Part shown: piece by piece, positions 52,074 through 61,714 of the stretch | Numbering within the stretch: the stretch's first letter is position 1 | Layout: every line of letters starts with the position of its first letter | Source of the DNA: Ruminococcus sp. | GTDB lineage: Bacteria; Bacillota; Clostridia; Lachnospirales; Lachnospiraceae | Length of the DNA stretch: 64,000 nt | Reading direction: 5' to 3' | NCBI GenBank assembly: GCA_013911065.1 | Contig: JACERV010000002.1 | Location: forward strand, 116,978-180,977 | Notes under the pieces: model-generated | Seen by the model: only the letters and a program-made list of their open reading frames with translations | Databases searched by the model: none | Told to the model about the DNA's origin: nothing | Position numbers and translations under genes: made by a program

Positions 52074-52943
52074 TTATCTCACCTTCCTATTCTTTTCTAC
52101 ATCAGCTAATGCCTCTTCCAATTGTTCTTTTGCAATTCCACCGCCGTGCCATTTATAATTTCCCTCCATGAAATTGACACCCTTCCCTTTTACCGTGTTG
52201 GAAATAATGAAAATAGGTTTTCTTGGTGTAACGGGATCGCATTCCGGCAATTCTTCCAATGCCTCGCATACCTGGAGCATGTCATTTCCATCCTCAATCT
52301 GGATTACCTCCCAGCCAAAGGCTTCTATTTTTTTATCCAGCGGGTCCAAATTCATAACTTGTGCAGTAAACCCTGTCATCTGTACCTGATTCTTATCCAC
52401 AATTGCAACCAGGTTCCCCAATTTATAGTGACCTGCAGCCATAATCGCCTCCCAATTTGTGCCCTCATCCATTTCTCCGTCTCCGACCATCACTATGGTT
52501 CTCCAGGGCGCCTTGCTTGCTCTCGCTCCTAAAGCCATACCTACCGCCGCAGGAAGTCCATGTCCAAGAGAACCTGCCGATAATTCGATAGCCGGTACAT
52601 ACTTTCTATTGGAATGCATTCCAAACCTCGCTGTATTTAATGTTTCAAAATGTTCTACCATGTATTCCATGGTAAACATACCCATGTCCTGAAATACAGT
52701 ATATAATGTTTCACTGCAATGTCCCTTACTTAAAATAAATCTGTCCCTATCTTCCATTTTGGGGTTCTCAGGATCATATTTCATATATTCGTAATACAGA
52801 GCAACTACCATCTCCACAATAGACAGCTCGCCTCCCAGATGCCCCATCCCAATTTGATAAATAAAATTCAAAAGGTCTTTTCTGATTTTTAAACATTTAT
52901 CCTCCAGTTCAATGATTCTTTTTCTATCAATACTGCTCATCAT
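52074..52943 (-). CDS. Transketolase-like protein, N-terminal subunit
   Basis: The 289-residue thiamine pyrophosphate-binding subunit has MGHLGGELSIVEMV, KGHCSETLY, SLGHGLPAAVGMALGA and the cofactor motif GDGEMDEGTNWEA. It ends with the KGKGVNFMEG segment. It acts with the adjacent C-terminal subunit. It lies between the zinc dehydrogenase and the partner gene. No sugar kinase is in this operon, so it may use non-phosphorylated substrates or act after a kinase encoded elsewhere. Confidence 0.92.
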   Translation of the reverse strand: MMSSIDRKRIIELEDKCLKIRKDLLNFIYQIGMGHLGGELSIVEMVVALYYEYMKYDPENPKMEDRDRFILSKGHCSETLYTVFQDMGMFTMEYMVEHFETLNTARFGMHSNRKYVPAIELSAGSLGHGLPAAVGMALGARASKAPWRTIVMVGDGEMDEGTNWEAIMAAGHYKLGNLVAIVDKNQVQMTGFTAQVMNLDPLDKKIEAFGWEVIQIEDGNDMLQVCEALEELPECDPVTPRKPIFIISNTVKGKGVNFMEGNYKWHGGGIAKEQLEEALADVEKNRKVR

Positions 52944-52960
52944 TATTTCCTCCTGCTTTT

Positions 52961-54013
52961 TTATAAATCCTTATTGCAATGAATTAAAATTTTGGGATAT
53001 TTCCCTGATATCTGTGCTTCAAATGCCGCTTCCGCTTCCTCTATCTCAAATACTTTGTTTATAAAATCCTCCAAACGGTACCGGGACAGCATTTGAATTG
53101 CTCTTGGAAAAGCATAGGGCGCCACATAAAATCCTGTTATAGTCAATTCGTTGAAATAACAATATTTATACAGATTAAGCGGCATCTCAAAATCATTGGG
53201 ATACATGGCCCCATAAATCAATTTGCCCCCTCTTGCCGTAATCTGGGGCAAATCTCCCACTGCTTTCACGGAACCAGAGCAGTCAATCACTGTATCAAAC
53301 CCTCTTCCCCCTGTAATTTTCATCGCTTCTTTTACCGTATCTTCTGATACAGGATTAATGGTATATTCCGCACCATATTTCTGAGCCAGCACTCTTCGCT
53401 CCTCAATAGGCTCAATAAGAGTGATATTAGATCCCCCGAACATTTTTACAGATTGCAGGATAAGCAGACCAATGGGGCCTCCCCCTGAAATCGCAATTTT
53501 CTCTCCGTATCTGGGCCTCACCTTATCCATTGCCCTGACTGCTATAGATATAGGTTCCAGCATACATCCTTCCTTTAAGCTGACTTCATCCGGTAACTTG
53601 TAGACCTGTGATTCATGCCATACAATATATTCACTCATGCCGGGACGGTTGTACTCATCACCATGTTCGCAAAATTGCTGCTGGCCGTTTTGACAATAGT
53701 AGCAGGTCCCACAAAATTTGAGAAAATTCCCGGCTACCCTGTCCCCCTTTTTCAGTCCCTTGCGGGTTGCTTTTTCGCCTATATCTACAACAACACCTGA
53801 GACTTCATGACCCAGCCCAAAGGGAGGTTCCCAGCCAAAAATATTTTCCACCAGGTGGGGATCGGAACCACAAATTGCACAATAGGCCACTTTGATTTTT
53901 ATATCTTCCGGGCCCATTACTTGTTCAGGAATATCTACTACAGCAACTTTCCCTCTTTTTTTTTCATCCTGCTCTTTTAAACTTCCTACTTTTACAACAG
54001 AAATTGATTTCAA
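52961..54013 (-). CDS. Zinc-dependent alcohol/polyol dehydrogenase
   Basis: The 350-residue MDR protein has catalytic zinc ligands in YCAICGSDPH and GHEVSGVV, structural-zinc cysteines in CGTCYYCQNGQQQFC and the Rossmann motif SGGGPIGLLILQ. It resembles butanediol/sorbitol dehydrogenases. It lies 2 nt after the symporter gene and before the transketolase halves. Likely it oxidises the imported polyol or sugar. Confidence 0.9.
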   Translation of the reverse strand: MKSISVVKVGSLKEQDEKKRGKVAVVDIPEQVMGPEDIKIKVAYCAICGSDPHLVENIFGWEPPFGLGHEVSGVVVDIGEKATRKGLKKGDRVAGNFLKFCGTCYYCQNGQQQFCEHGDEYNRPGMSEYIVWHESQVYKLPDEVSLKEGCMLEPISIAVRAMDKVRPRYGEKIAISGGGPIGLLILQSVKMFGGSNITLIEPIEERRVLAQKYGAEYTINPVSEDTVKEAMKITGGRGFDTVIDCSGSVKAVGDLPQITARGGKLIYGAMYPNDFEMPLNLYKYCYFNELTITGFYVAPYAFPRAIQMLSRYRLEDFINKVFEIEEAEAAFEAQISGKYPKILIHCNKDL

Positions 54014-54015
54014 CT

Positions 54016-55461
54016 CTATACCTCCTTTTCCATGTCTGACACATTTTCTGCCTTTTTTGCATTTCTCTCTGCAATCTGTTTTTGGATCTCCTCTACCTTT
54101 TCTTCATTTAAATGATAAAACGCTCCGAAAATCACCATGGTTACTATGACCACCGCTAACGGGAGCAGTGCTGTTAAGTTTCTAATTGTCTGTATAACTG
54201 TATCGGTCTGCACTTCATTGGCTACATAACCTCCGGCCTCTAACATAGCAGTTGGCACGGAGCCTCCTATAATCATTGCAAATTTTATACCCAGACCTAT
54301 TAAAGTCATAACAATTGCCGTATATCGTTTCCCAGTCTTCCAGTCTGCATATTCTACCGGATCCGTAATAATTGACCATAAAATCCCCATTAGAATTCCA
54401 TATCCAAATGCAGTAATACCACGTGAAAACATCATCCCGCCCAGAGCTGCCGGTGGCATAAAATATAAAAGCAGAGAGCCTGCTGCTGCAAGAAAAAGCC
54501 CCAGCATAACTGTACCCTTTTTCCTAATCTTTTTTGTCAGCCATGGGACACACGGAACTCCCAATACCGAAGGAAGCATCATCATCATGGAGAACCATGA
54601 AAGCATATCTTCTCTGCCAGCAAAATACTTGATATAGTATGCACCCATTGTTGACTGGACCTGACTTAACGTATAGACTCCAAGGAACAAGAGAAACATT
54701 AAAAATACCGGACCAATCGTAAACAAAATACGAAATACATCTTTAATGTTTGCTTTATTATGTGGATCCACAGGGGGGGCCGGAACTCGTTCAACAATCT
54801 GATGAGATCCCCATAATAAAATTCCAACCATTATGATTGACATAATAGCTGTTGTAACCATATACCCCTGCTGCAATGTCATGTATTTTGTAAGAAAACC
54901 ACTCAGATTTGGCAGCATAATAGCGCACACTACTCCTCCCGACTGAGCAAGCATCATACGGGTAGACTGCAGGCGGGTTCTTTCATGCTGGTCATTTGTC
55001 ATCAGGGATGCCGCTGAAATATATGGCTGAATGATAAAAGTGTAGAGCATATTCAGCAAATTATATGTAATGGCCGCCCAGACAAGCTTCATATTATAGG
55101 AAACATCCGGAGTAGTGTAAGTAAGAACAGCCACTACTCCAAAGGGTATAGCTCCCCACATAACATAAATCCAATATTTCCCTTTCTTAAATGAGAGCCT
55201 CTCACATATGGTTCCCATCATTGGATCATTGATAGCATCCCACAGCCTCGAAACTGCAAACAAAACTGCCACATGCCCTGGTTTGATACCAAATATATCC
55301 GTATAAAAATAACTGATATATAAAGCAATACATTGAAACACAAGATTCATTGCAAAATCAATAGACGAGTAACCAAAAATTTCCTGATTCGTCAGCTTAT
55401 AATACCCATACTGAGAACTAGTTTTAACCCACCCTCCCGGATCCTTCAATCTGCTATTCAT
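54016..55461 (-). CDS. GPH-family sugar:cation symporter (MelB type)
   Basis: The 481-residue protein has 12 predicted helices and GPH features: YGSSIDFAMNL near the start, the cation-site region LWDAINDPMMGTICER, and KGKYWIYVMWG. The central loop (about 210-240) and hydrophilic C-terminus (VEEIQKQIAERNAKKAE) are cytoplasmic. GPH carriers import glycosides, pentosides or hexuronides with Na+ or H+. It is the first gene of the five-gene operon, divergent from the AraC-type regulator. Confidence 0.92.
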   Translation of the reverse strand: MNSRLKDPGGWVKTSSQYGYYKLTNQEIFGYSSIDFAMNLVFQCIALYISYFYTDIFGIKPGHVAVLFAVSRLWDAINDPMMGTICERLSFKKGKYWIYVMWGAIPFGVVAVLTYTTPDVSYNMKLVWAAITYNLLNMLYTFIIQPYISAASLMTNDQHERTRLQSTRMMLAQSGGVVCAIMLPNLSGFLTKYMTLQQGYMVTTAIMSIIMVGILLWGSHQIVERVPAPPVDPHNKANIKDVFRILFTIGPVFLMFLLFLGVYTLSQVQSTMGAYYIKYFAGREDMLSWFSMMMMLPSVLGVPCVPWLTKKIRKKGTVMLGLFLAAAGSLLLYFMPPAALGGMMFSRGITAFGYGILMGILWSIITDPVEYADWKTGKRYTAIVMTLIGLGIKFAMIIGGSVPTAMLEAGGYVANEVQTDTVIQTIRNLTALLPLAVVIVTMVIFGAFYHLNEEKVEEIQKQIAERNAKKAENVSDMEKEV

Positions 55462-55829
55462 TTCCTTTTTCCCTCCTACTAATCACATAAAGACAACTTT
55501 AATATTTGTGCACTATTATGGTATTTTTAAGAAATTCTTTTGTTTTTTAGACACATTGACATTATTATTTTATTTTTTAGACGTCTTTTCCATCAATATG
55601 TTTATATATTTTGCAAGCTTGCCTCTTTTACTAGTATATGTTTCACATTCCACAACTTCAATTTCTGTAACGGACTACAAATATTAGATTATTGTCCGTT
55701 TCAAACAACTTTGTTTATTAATTATTAAATTTAATCCTTTTATTTTTAGACTATTTTTTCTTTTAAATTATGTTATAGTAAAATTATCCCGCATCAATCT
55801 TTTTTCTATGAAGGAAAGGAGTGAATATC
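55462..55829. promoter_or_regulatory. Divergent control region between symporter operon and AraC gene
   Basis: The 368-bp AT-rich region contains an interrupted dyad AACGGAC/GTCCGTT (55669-55675 and 55694-55700) and three occurrences of TTTTTAGAC (about 55547, 55575, 55743), which could be regulator half-sites. Promoters could not be fixed with confidence. Confidence 0.5.
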
Positions 55830-56756
55830 TTGTTTCATCAGCCTTTACATTTTTTATACGACCCAGGTCATCATACTATTTCTCTTGAAGCATACGAACT
55901 TATTATCAGCTATGTGGATAGACACGATGAAAATACCGTTGAATTTTCTCACGCACACCCTAAAGAATATGAAATCTATTATGTTTTGCAGGGAGAGATT
56001 GATAATTTTGTAACGAATGACAGCTGCCACCTGGAATCGGGAGATTTTCTCTTCCTGGCTCCTGGCATCAATCATGGCACACTCTATAAACCTGAACAGC
56101 CAAAAGAATATTTGACCTTTGTATTTTCTTTTCATAAAAAATCCACCGTTTCTGACAAGACAGAAAATCAAGCAATGGAGACTTTTTTCCACGCCTTCGA
56201 TAAAAATAAATTTATTCTGGGTAAGGATCATTTTAATTGCCGCAGGTATATTGATGCCATGATGAACGAGTGCTCCTCCAAACAGTGGGGGTGGGACCTA
56301 CAGCTCCCTTTTCTTTATACTAACTTTATTTTTACCCTGATTCGTAATTTTGTTCACCCTGCACAAACCTCTACTATATCTTCCACAACTTCACTGGCCA
56401 TTGAATTCACAAAGTATCTGCATGCTAATTACCAAAACAAAGAGCTGTCACTGCAGCATGTTGCCGACCATTTCTTCATGACCCCGCGGCATGTGAACCG
56501 GCTGTTTCAGGAATATTTTAAGTCCAGTCTTTCCAGAACACTGACCCGGTACCGGATTAGTTACGCAAAAAATTATATTATAAATACCTCCTATTCCGTA
56601 GACACTATTGCGGAACGGGTTGGTTTCAGCTCTGCCAGTACTTTATCCCGGCTATTTAAAGAAAATGAGGGCATGACTATTACAGAATATCGTTTTTTAT
56701 GTAAGCAGGCCAACACTTCCTCTAAGAAAGATAACGCCGCCAAAATATCCGACTAA
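55830..56756 (+). CDS. AraC-family regulator with cupin sensor domain
   Basis: A UUG at 55830 is preferred because AAAGGAG lies 8 nt before it; the GTG at 55821 overlaps that site. The 308-residue protein has an N-terminal cupin (FSHAHPKEYEIYYVLQGEID; GDFLFLAPGINHGTLY) and a C-terminal double HTH (LSLQHVADHFFMTPRHVNRLF; VDTIAERVGFSSASTLSRLF). It is divergent from the symporter-transketolase operon and is its probable activator. The effector is presumably a sugar. Confidence 0.9.
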   Translation: MFHQPLHFLYDPGHHTISLEAYELIISYVDRHDENTVEFSHAHPKEYEIYYVLQGEIDNFVTNDSCHLESGDFLFLAPGINHGTLYKPEQPKEYLTFVFSFHKKSTVSDKTENQAMETFFHAFDKNKFILGKDHFNCRRYIDAMMNECSSKQWGWDLQLPFLYTNFIFTLIRNFVHPAQTSTISSTTSLAIEFTKYLHANYQNKELSLQHVADHFFMTPRHVNRLFQEYFKSSLSRTLTRYRISYAKNYIINTSYSVDTIAERVGFSSASTLSRLFKENEGMTITEYRFLCKQANTSSKKDNAAKISD

Positions 56757-56934
56757 TACGTTCCTGATAAAATGCAGAACTTATGAAAGATAAATATTAT
56801 AGTGATTGAAAGGATCACGGTAAGAAACCGTTGAAAGACAATGATGATAATCATTCCGGGACTATCGACAGTATAGAGGAAAAAAGAACTAAAAGTAAGT
56901 GACGTTGATGGGGACCGCCAGATAAAGGGCTTTT

Positions 56935-56977
56935 AAAAAAATAAAGCTTCCAGTACCTGGGGCTGTGTACTGAAAGC
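56935..56977 (-). terminator. Terminator of the ROK regulator gene
   Basis: GCTTTCAGTAC pairs with GTACTGGAAGC (one mismatch region); on the minus strand TTTATTTTTTT follows. It lies about 37 nt after the ROK stop. Confidence 0.8.
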
Positions 56978-57013
56978 AAATCCATATTCAAAATTTTCTT
57001 CTCGGCTTTCCCT

Positions 57014-58141
57014 TTACATAATGCTTCTTTTATATTTTTCAATAAAGGGAAGAGCCGCCCCTATGCAAAGAGGAATATTGGCGCAGGAACTTATACTGAT
57101 ATATTGCTCCGTAGCAGGAAACGCAGTCCGCTTATTAACTAATTCATGTAGTTTTATGATATCCTCATTCACCAGATAACGGGAAAGATTACCGCCAAGT
57201 ATAATGTTACAGTTAATTGCCATATGTAGGTTATCCACTGCCATTGCCAGGTATTCCAGATACTTGTCCCAACGTTTTTTATAAGAATCAGTACCTTTGC
57301 GCAGCATAAAGAAAAATTGCTGGATGTCTTCCTGGGGTTTCAGCAAAGCAGATATAGAACAATACGAATTCACACATCCCCGTTTCCCGCAGTAACAGGG
57401 AGCTCCACCCGGAACAATGGTCATGTGTTCAAACACACCGCTCTTATATTCCCCGCCCTTAAAATACTTACGGTCTATAATAATAGCACCACTCAAATCT
57501 GAGCGAATATTAAAGTATATCGCATTCTTCAGCATCGGGTTCATCCATAATTCTACATTCGCATTGGACTCCGCATCATGATTGAATGTACATGGATAGG
57601 GAATCCGGCTGCCAAATTCCTCAATATCCAGTCCGGTACAATTCAAAATCTTTCCGTAAATAATACGTTTTCCATCAGCAGAAATCAATGCCTGGAGGGC
57701 AATACCTACCCCCAGTATCCGCTCTGGACTAACCTTTAAACTTTCAATAAATTGATTGACGGAGGTGCAGACTTTCTCAAAATATTCTGCACTATCAGAG
57801 AAGGAAAGTGTGAATTTTTCAAACTTTAAAGTTTCTGCATATAAATCAACGGCTACAAGCTCGTAATGATCCGCGAGGAGTTCCAGCCCGATTGTAACCT
57901 TAGTAAAAGGATTGAACTCATACAGGTTCGCCTTACGGCCTCCGGTAGAATCCGCATGTCCGCTCTGAAAAATAAGGCCTTCTTCCTGAAGCTCCTTAAG
58001 AATCTGGGCAATCGTAGGCCGGCTGAGCGAGGTAGCTTTATGGAGCATCTGAGGCGTGGCACGTTTCTGCCTGTATATGTAATTTAGTATATTCTTTGTG
58101 TTGTTAATCTTTAACGTAGCTACTGTATAATTTTCGTTCAT
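57014..58141 (-). CDS. ROK-family transcriptional regulator
   Basis: The 375-residue protein has an N-terminal winged HTH (ATPQMLHKATSLSRPTIAQILKEL, wing GGRKANLYEFN) and an actin-fold ROK domain with the zinc motif CYCGKRGCVNSYC. It resembles NagC/XylR repressors. Canonical sugar-kinase residues appear weakened (no clear DGT motif at 85-95), so it is a regulator, not a kinase. No operator was identified; the divergent partner is the chemoreceptor gene at 58373. Confidence 0.88.
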   Translation of the reverse strand: MNENYTVATLKINNTKNILNYIYRQKRATPQMLHKATSLSRPTIAQILKELQEEGLIFQSGHADSTGGRKANLYEFNPFTKVTIGLELLADHYELVAVDLYAETLKFEKFTLSFSDSAEYFEKVCTSVNQFIESLKVSPERILGVGIALQALISADGKRIIYGKILNCTGLDIEEFGSRIPYPCTFNHDAESNANVELWMNPMLKNAIYFNIRSDLSGAIIIDRKYFKGGEYKSGVFEHMTIVPGGAPCYCGKRGCVNSYCSISALLKPQEDIQQFFFMLRKGTDSYKKRWDKYLEYLAMAVDNLHMAINCNIILGGNLSRYLVNEDIIKLHELVNKRTAFPATEQYISISSCANIPLCIGAALPFIEKYKRSIM

Positions 58142-58372
58142 AGAAAAAACTTCCTGTGATAAATGTTTTTATTTATTATAACAAAATACAAGAACAATAG
58201 CCAGTCATATCGGATTTTTATTAAAAGAGGTTCTGTTTTTTCATTTCAATAAGATTTTGGTATGATTTAAAATCGTATTATAGATAGACAATTGCTGGAA
58301 AAAGTTGTAAAATAAAAAAACATAAAATAATGCATAGGTTATAGGCAAACATTTACAGAAGGAGATATACAC

Positions 58373-60394
58373 ATGAGACGTAAGATGAAACGTAAGGGTG
58401 CACCAAAAGAAATGAAAGTAACAACAATCAAACGAGAAATTCAAAGAATCATCATTCTCTTACTGGCAACAGCATTGGTATTGGCAGGAGGAATCTCCTG
58501 TTACCTGAATTACATATCAACCTCTGATGCATTGAAGGGAAGTATGCCGGTCACCGCGGCGGAAGCAGCCAACGAGGTCCACTCCCACTTGCACGCCTCC
58601 ATGAATATAGTGGAGATGCTCGGTACAATTCCACAGTTAGCATCAGGCACTCTTACCCCTGCCCAAAAACACACTATGTTAGATGGATATAAAAAGAATT
58701 ACGGATGGGAGACTGTTTTTGTTACAGATAGAAGTGGTGTGGATAATGTAAACAATACGGACATTTCCAACACACAGTATTTCAAAACTGCCTTGTCCGG
58801 TACTACGTCCATAAGTGATCCCGTTTATGACAAGTCAATTGAGAAATTAGCTGTTGTCATCACAGCCCCCCTGTGGAAAGACGGCAGACAGAATGCAGAA
58901 GTTGTTGGAACTGTGGGCATCACTATTGATGCCAGATCTCTTACAGATATTGTATCGGATATTAAAGTAAGTAAAAATGGCAGTGCTTATATCCTAAACA
59001 GAGATGGCAGAACGATTGCACATGAAGATTTTGATTTAGTTATAAATGAAGAGAATGATATTGAAGCTTCCAAAGAAGATGCCTCTTTAAAAGAGATTGC
59101 TGCTCAGGAGAAAAAAATGACCCAGGGCCAATCCGGGTTCGGGAAATATACATATAGCGGTCAGTCGAAATATATTGCCTATGCTCCTATCGGAATCAAT
59201 GGATGGAGCCTGGGAGTCACCACTCCGGCTTCTGATTTTATGGACAGCACGATTAAAGGCCTCATCATTATTGCTATATCTTTAGCAATTATTTTACTTA
59301 TTGGTGCCTATGTAGCAAGAAGAACCGGCAAGCACATTGGCGAATCTGTCAGTTTATGTACGGAACGTCTGAAACTACTGGCTGCAGGAGATTTAACCAC
59401 AGAAGTCCCGGAAATCAAATCTAAAAACGAGACCCTGGTTTTGGCACAATCAACTTCTGACATTGTTTATGCCCAGCAGAACATCATCGGTGATGTAAGT
59501 TATCTTCTTTCAGAAATGGCAGGGGGCAATTTTAATGTACATTCTGGAGTAAGCGAAGAGATGTATGTTGGAGAATATCATGAAATATTACTGTCAATAC
59601 AGAAATTAAGACTGACGCTTTCCGGGACAATCCACTCCATTAAGGACGCTTCCGAGCAGGTGGAAGCAGGAGCCGCCCAGTTATCCTCAGGAGCGCAGGG
59701 ACTTGCACAGGGAGCAAGCGAACAAGCCAGCGCCGTAGAAGAACTGCTGTCTACCGCGACAACTGTAACAAAACAAGTGGAAGACACCACAAAGGCCACA
59801 GATGCAGCCCACGACAAGGCAAAATTAGTCGAAAAGGAAGCAACTGTCAGCCAGGATAAAATGACCGAATTAACCGAAGCAATGAAACGGATAGAAAGTA
59901 CTTCCAATGAAATCAAAAATATCATCGGCGGAATAGAGGATATTGCTGCTCAGACGAATCTTTTGTCTTTAAATGCCTCTATTGAGGCGGCAAGAGCCGG
60001 AGCCGCAGGAAAAGGATTTGCTGTTGTTGCGGATCAGATTGGAAAACTGGCAGAGCAGAGCACACAGTCCGCAGTTAATACAAGAGAGTTAATCGAAACT
60101 TCTATTTCTGAAGTGTCTGCCGGAAGCAGGATTACAGATGAAACTGCCGAGGCACTGAAACAAGTCATTGATGGTCTGGATGAAATTGTACTGTCAGTGG
60201 CAGATGTCCGGAACGCCTCCGATAAACAGACCCTTGCCGTAGAACAGATTGAGCAGGGCGTTGCACAGATTTCAAGTGTTGTACAAAGCAACTCTGCGGC
60301 TGCCGAAGAAAGCTCGGCAACCAGCGAGGAATTGTCCGCACAGGCACAGTCGCTGAACCATTTAGTATCCCAATTTAAACTGGGTGAGAATTAA
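58373..60394 (+). CDS. Methyl-accepting chemotaxis protein (dCache-type)
   Basis: AGAAGGAGATATACAC precedes the ATG. The 673-residue protein has a membrane helix at about 25-48, an extracellular dCache-like sensor (about 50-295; YGWETVFVTDRSG, SDPVYDKSIEKLAVVITAPLW, GSAYILNRDGRTIAHEDFD), a second helix (about 299-318), HAMP, and the signalling hairpin with IGGIEDIAAQTNLLSLNASI and [21 protein letters not shown]. It detects an extracellular ligand and controls CheA. No CheR-tethering pentapeptide is seen at the C-terminus. Confidence 0.93.
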   Translation: MRRKMKRKGAPKEMKVTTIKREIQRIIILLLATALVLAGGISCYLNYISTSDALKGSMPVTAAEAANEVHSHLHASMNIVEMLGTIPQLASGTLTPAQKHTMLDGYKKNYGWETVFVTDRSGVDNVNNTDISNTQYFKTALSGTTSISDPVYDKSIEKLAVVITAPLWKDGRQNAEVVGTVGITIDARSLTDIVSDIKVSKNGSAYILNRDGRTIAHEDFDLVINEENDIEASKEDASLKEIAAQEKKMTQGQSGFGKYTYSGQSKYIAYAPIGINGWSLGVTTPASDFMDSTIKGLIIIAISLAIILLIGAYVARRTGKHIGESVSLCTERLKLLAAGDLTTEVPEIKSKNETLVLAQSTSDIVYAQQNIIGDVSYLLSEMAGGNFNVHSGVSEEMYVGEYHEILLSIQKLRLTLSGTIHSIKDASEQVEAGAAQLSSGAQGLAQGASEQASAVEELLSTATTVTKQVEDTTKATDAAHDKAKLVEKEATVSQDKMTELTEAMKRIESTSNEIKNIIGGIEDIAAQTNLLSLNASIEAARAGAAGKGFAVVADQIGKLAEQSTQSAVNTRELIETSISEVSAGSRITDETAEALKQVIDGLDEIVLSVADVRNASDKQTLAVEQIEQGVAQISSVVQSNSAAAEESSATSEELSAQAQSLNHLVSQFKLGEN

Positions 60395-60444
60395 AATTTA
60401 AGCAGTGTAGTTTCTTAAATGATACATCTTTACAGGACATTTTC

Positions 60445-60508
60445 CAAAAGGGTCAGACCCCTCTCAAAAGGGTCAGACCCCTCTCAAAAGGGTCAGACCC
60501 CTTTGAGA
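60445..60508. repeat. Tandem 20-bp repeat with GGGTCAGACCC palindrome
   Basis: The unit CTCTCAAAAGGGTCAGACCC occurs twice in full (60461-60480, 60481-60500) after a partial copy (60445-60460). Each holds the palindrome GGGTCAGACCC. The last copy contains the stop codon of the DUF3810 gene on the minus strand. Convergent genes flank it, so it may also terminate transcription. Confidence 0.8.
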
Positions 60509-61602
60509 AAATGCGCCACAATCAAATCTACCATTCTGTCATAACTTTCTACTCCGTCTGACTGCCCATTCACTTTCAGATAGGTATTATTCACTTTATT
60601 GGATACCTCCGCTACAGTACCCTCATACGAATTCCAAAACCGACTGTTTTCCTTCAAGTCAGCTGCTGCTCTCTCATCCAGCCCTGCACTTACCTCTTCC
60701 CAGAAACCTGCATCTATCCGGCGCAGTGCATTTGTGCTGTATATCCAGCTCATCAGGTAGCCACTATACTGAAAGTCCTCTCCCGTCGCATCCTTGCATG
60801 CCAGAAAGGCTATAAAATTCGCTTCCTCTTCCTGCATAAATCCACGCAGATGTGACAGTTCATGGCAGGCTGTAAATGGGATATTGTACGCCGTCATATC
60901 CGCATTGTAATTTGCTTCAACAGTAAAAGGGGAATATATGCCTGTCAGGCCCTGATAGGATAAAATTTCCGATACACGAAGCCCTTTTGGACGGGGATAA
61001 GATCCGGAAAGGGAAGGATATTGCTTCCCTAACTGCTCCATCGCCTCTGCCGCCGCTTTACCGTCATCATCTGCCAGCTTCATTCTTCCGGCTTCGTCCC
61101 GGCTTACCAGCCCTGCCCTTGCATTTACCTCTTCCGTCAGCCAAAGACACGTCTGTTTTAAATCTTCTGCCGTATATGCCACAGCCTGTATTCCCGCTTC
61201 TTCTGAAAACGGAACTCTCTTATAGTTGATTCCGCAGTTTAAAACATATAAAAATACTAGTACCGATACCCCAAGAAAAAATCCTGAGGCCCACTGCATG
61301 ATAACCGCACCTCCCTGTTTTTCACGCGCGGACCGTACAGCCGCATGGAGCAAAGAGCCGACCAATAAAATGGTTAGCCCGTACAATCCAAGTTCGGACA
61401 GGGAGAATGAAAACAATCCTGAAATGCCCCCGATTATCCTGACTATAACAGGATAAACATGTGTGGAATGCCACTCTGCCATTCCCGGCAGTTCTCCCGC
61501 TGCTACTGTAAGCCCTGCCCCTGCTGCCAGCAAAACACAGCCTGACAACAAGCGCTTTTCTGTTATACCTGTACCTTTACGTTTCCTCTTTTTCATCTTC
61601 AC
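60493..61602 (-). CDS. DUF3810-family membrane protein, putative zinc metallopeptidase
   Basis: The 369-residue protein has three predicted membrane helices in the first ~135 residues and a C-terminal domain with HELSHLRGFMQEEEANFIAF, an HExxH-like motif (His-Glu-Leu-Ser-His) with a downstream Glu that could be the third zinc ligand. DUF3810 proteins are widespread in Clostridia and lack a defined role. The stop lies inside a tandem GGGGTCTGACCC repeat. The start follows AGATGAAA-type sequence near 61610; KMKKRKRKGTG at the N-terminus favours an inside-in topology. Confidence 0.85.
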   Translation of the reverse strand: MKMKKRKRKGTGITEKRLLSGCVLLAAGAGLTVAAGELPGMAEWHSTHVYPVIVRIIGGISGLFSFSLSELGLYGLTILLVGSLLHAAVRSAREKQGGAVIMQWASGFFLGVSVLVFLYVLNCGINYKRVPFSEEAGIQAVAYTAEDLKQTCLWLTEEVNARAGLVSRDEAGRMKLADDDGKAAAEAMEQLGKQYPSLSGSYPRPKGLRVSEILSYQGLTGIYSPFTVEANYNADMTAYNIPFTACHELSHLRGFMQEEEANFIAFLACKDATGEDFQYSGYLMSWIYSTNALRRIDAGFWEEVSAGLDERAAADLKENSRFWNSYEGTVAEVSNKVNNTYLKVNGQSDGVESYDRMVDLIVAHFLKGV

Positions 61603-61714
61603 ACAGCCTTATGTATACTTGTTTGAGCCTGCCTCACACTGGCTGAAGAACTGGCCCGTATATACATAAATCATACTGTATCCTTTATCAAAAGACAAGC
61701 CGCCGGACGATTAT

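Noticed and set aside
56783..56902. Short frame with one in-frame TGA (possible selenoprotein)
   Set aside because: Only 39 codons, weak ribosome site, no convincing selenocysteine-insertion hairpin and no recognised family.
57014..58141. ROK gene as the missing sugar kinase for the transketolase operon
   Set aside because: It has an N-terminal DNA-binding domain and eroded kinase phosphate motif, so a regulator is more likely.
60445..60508. Tandem repeats as a CRISPR array
   Set aside because: The 20-bp units are directly adjacent with no spacers and no cas genes are nearby.
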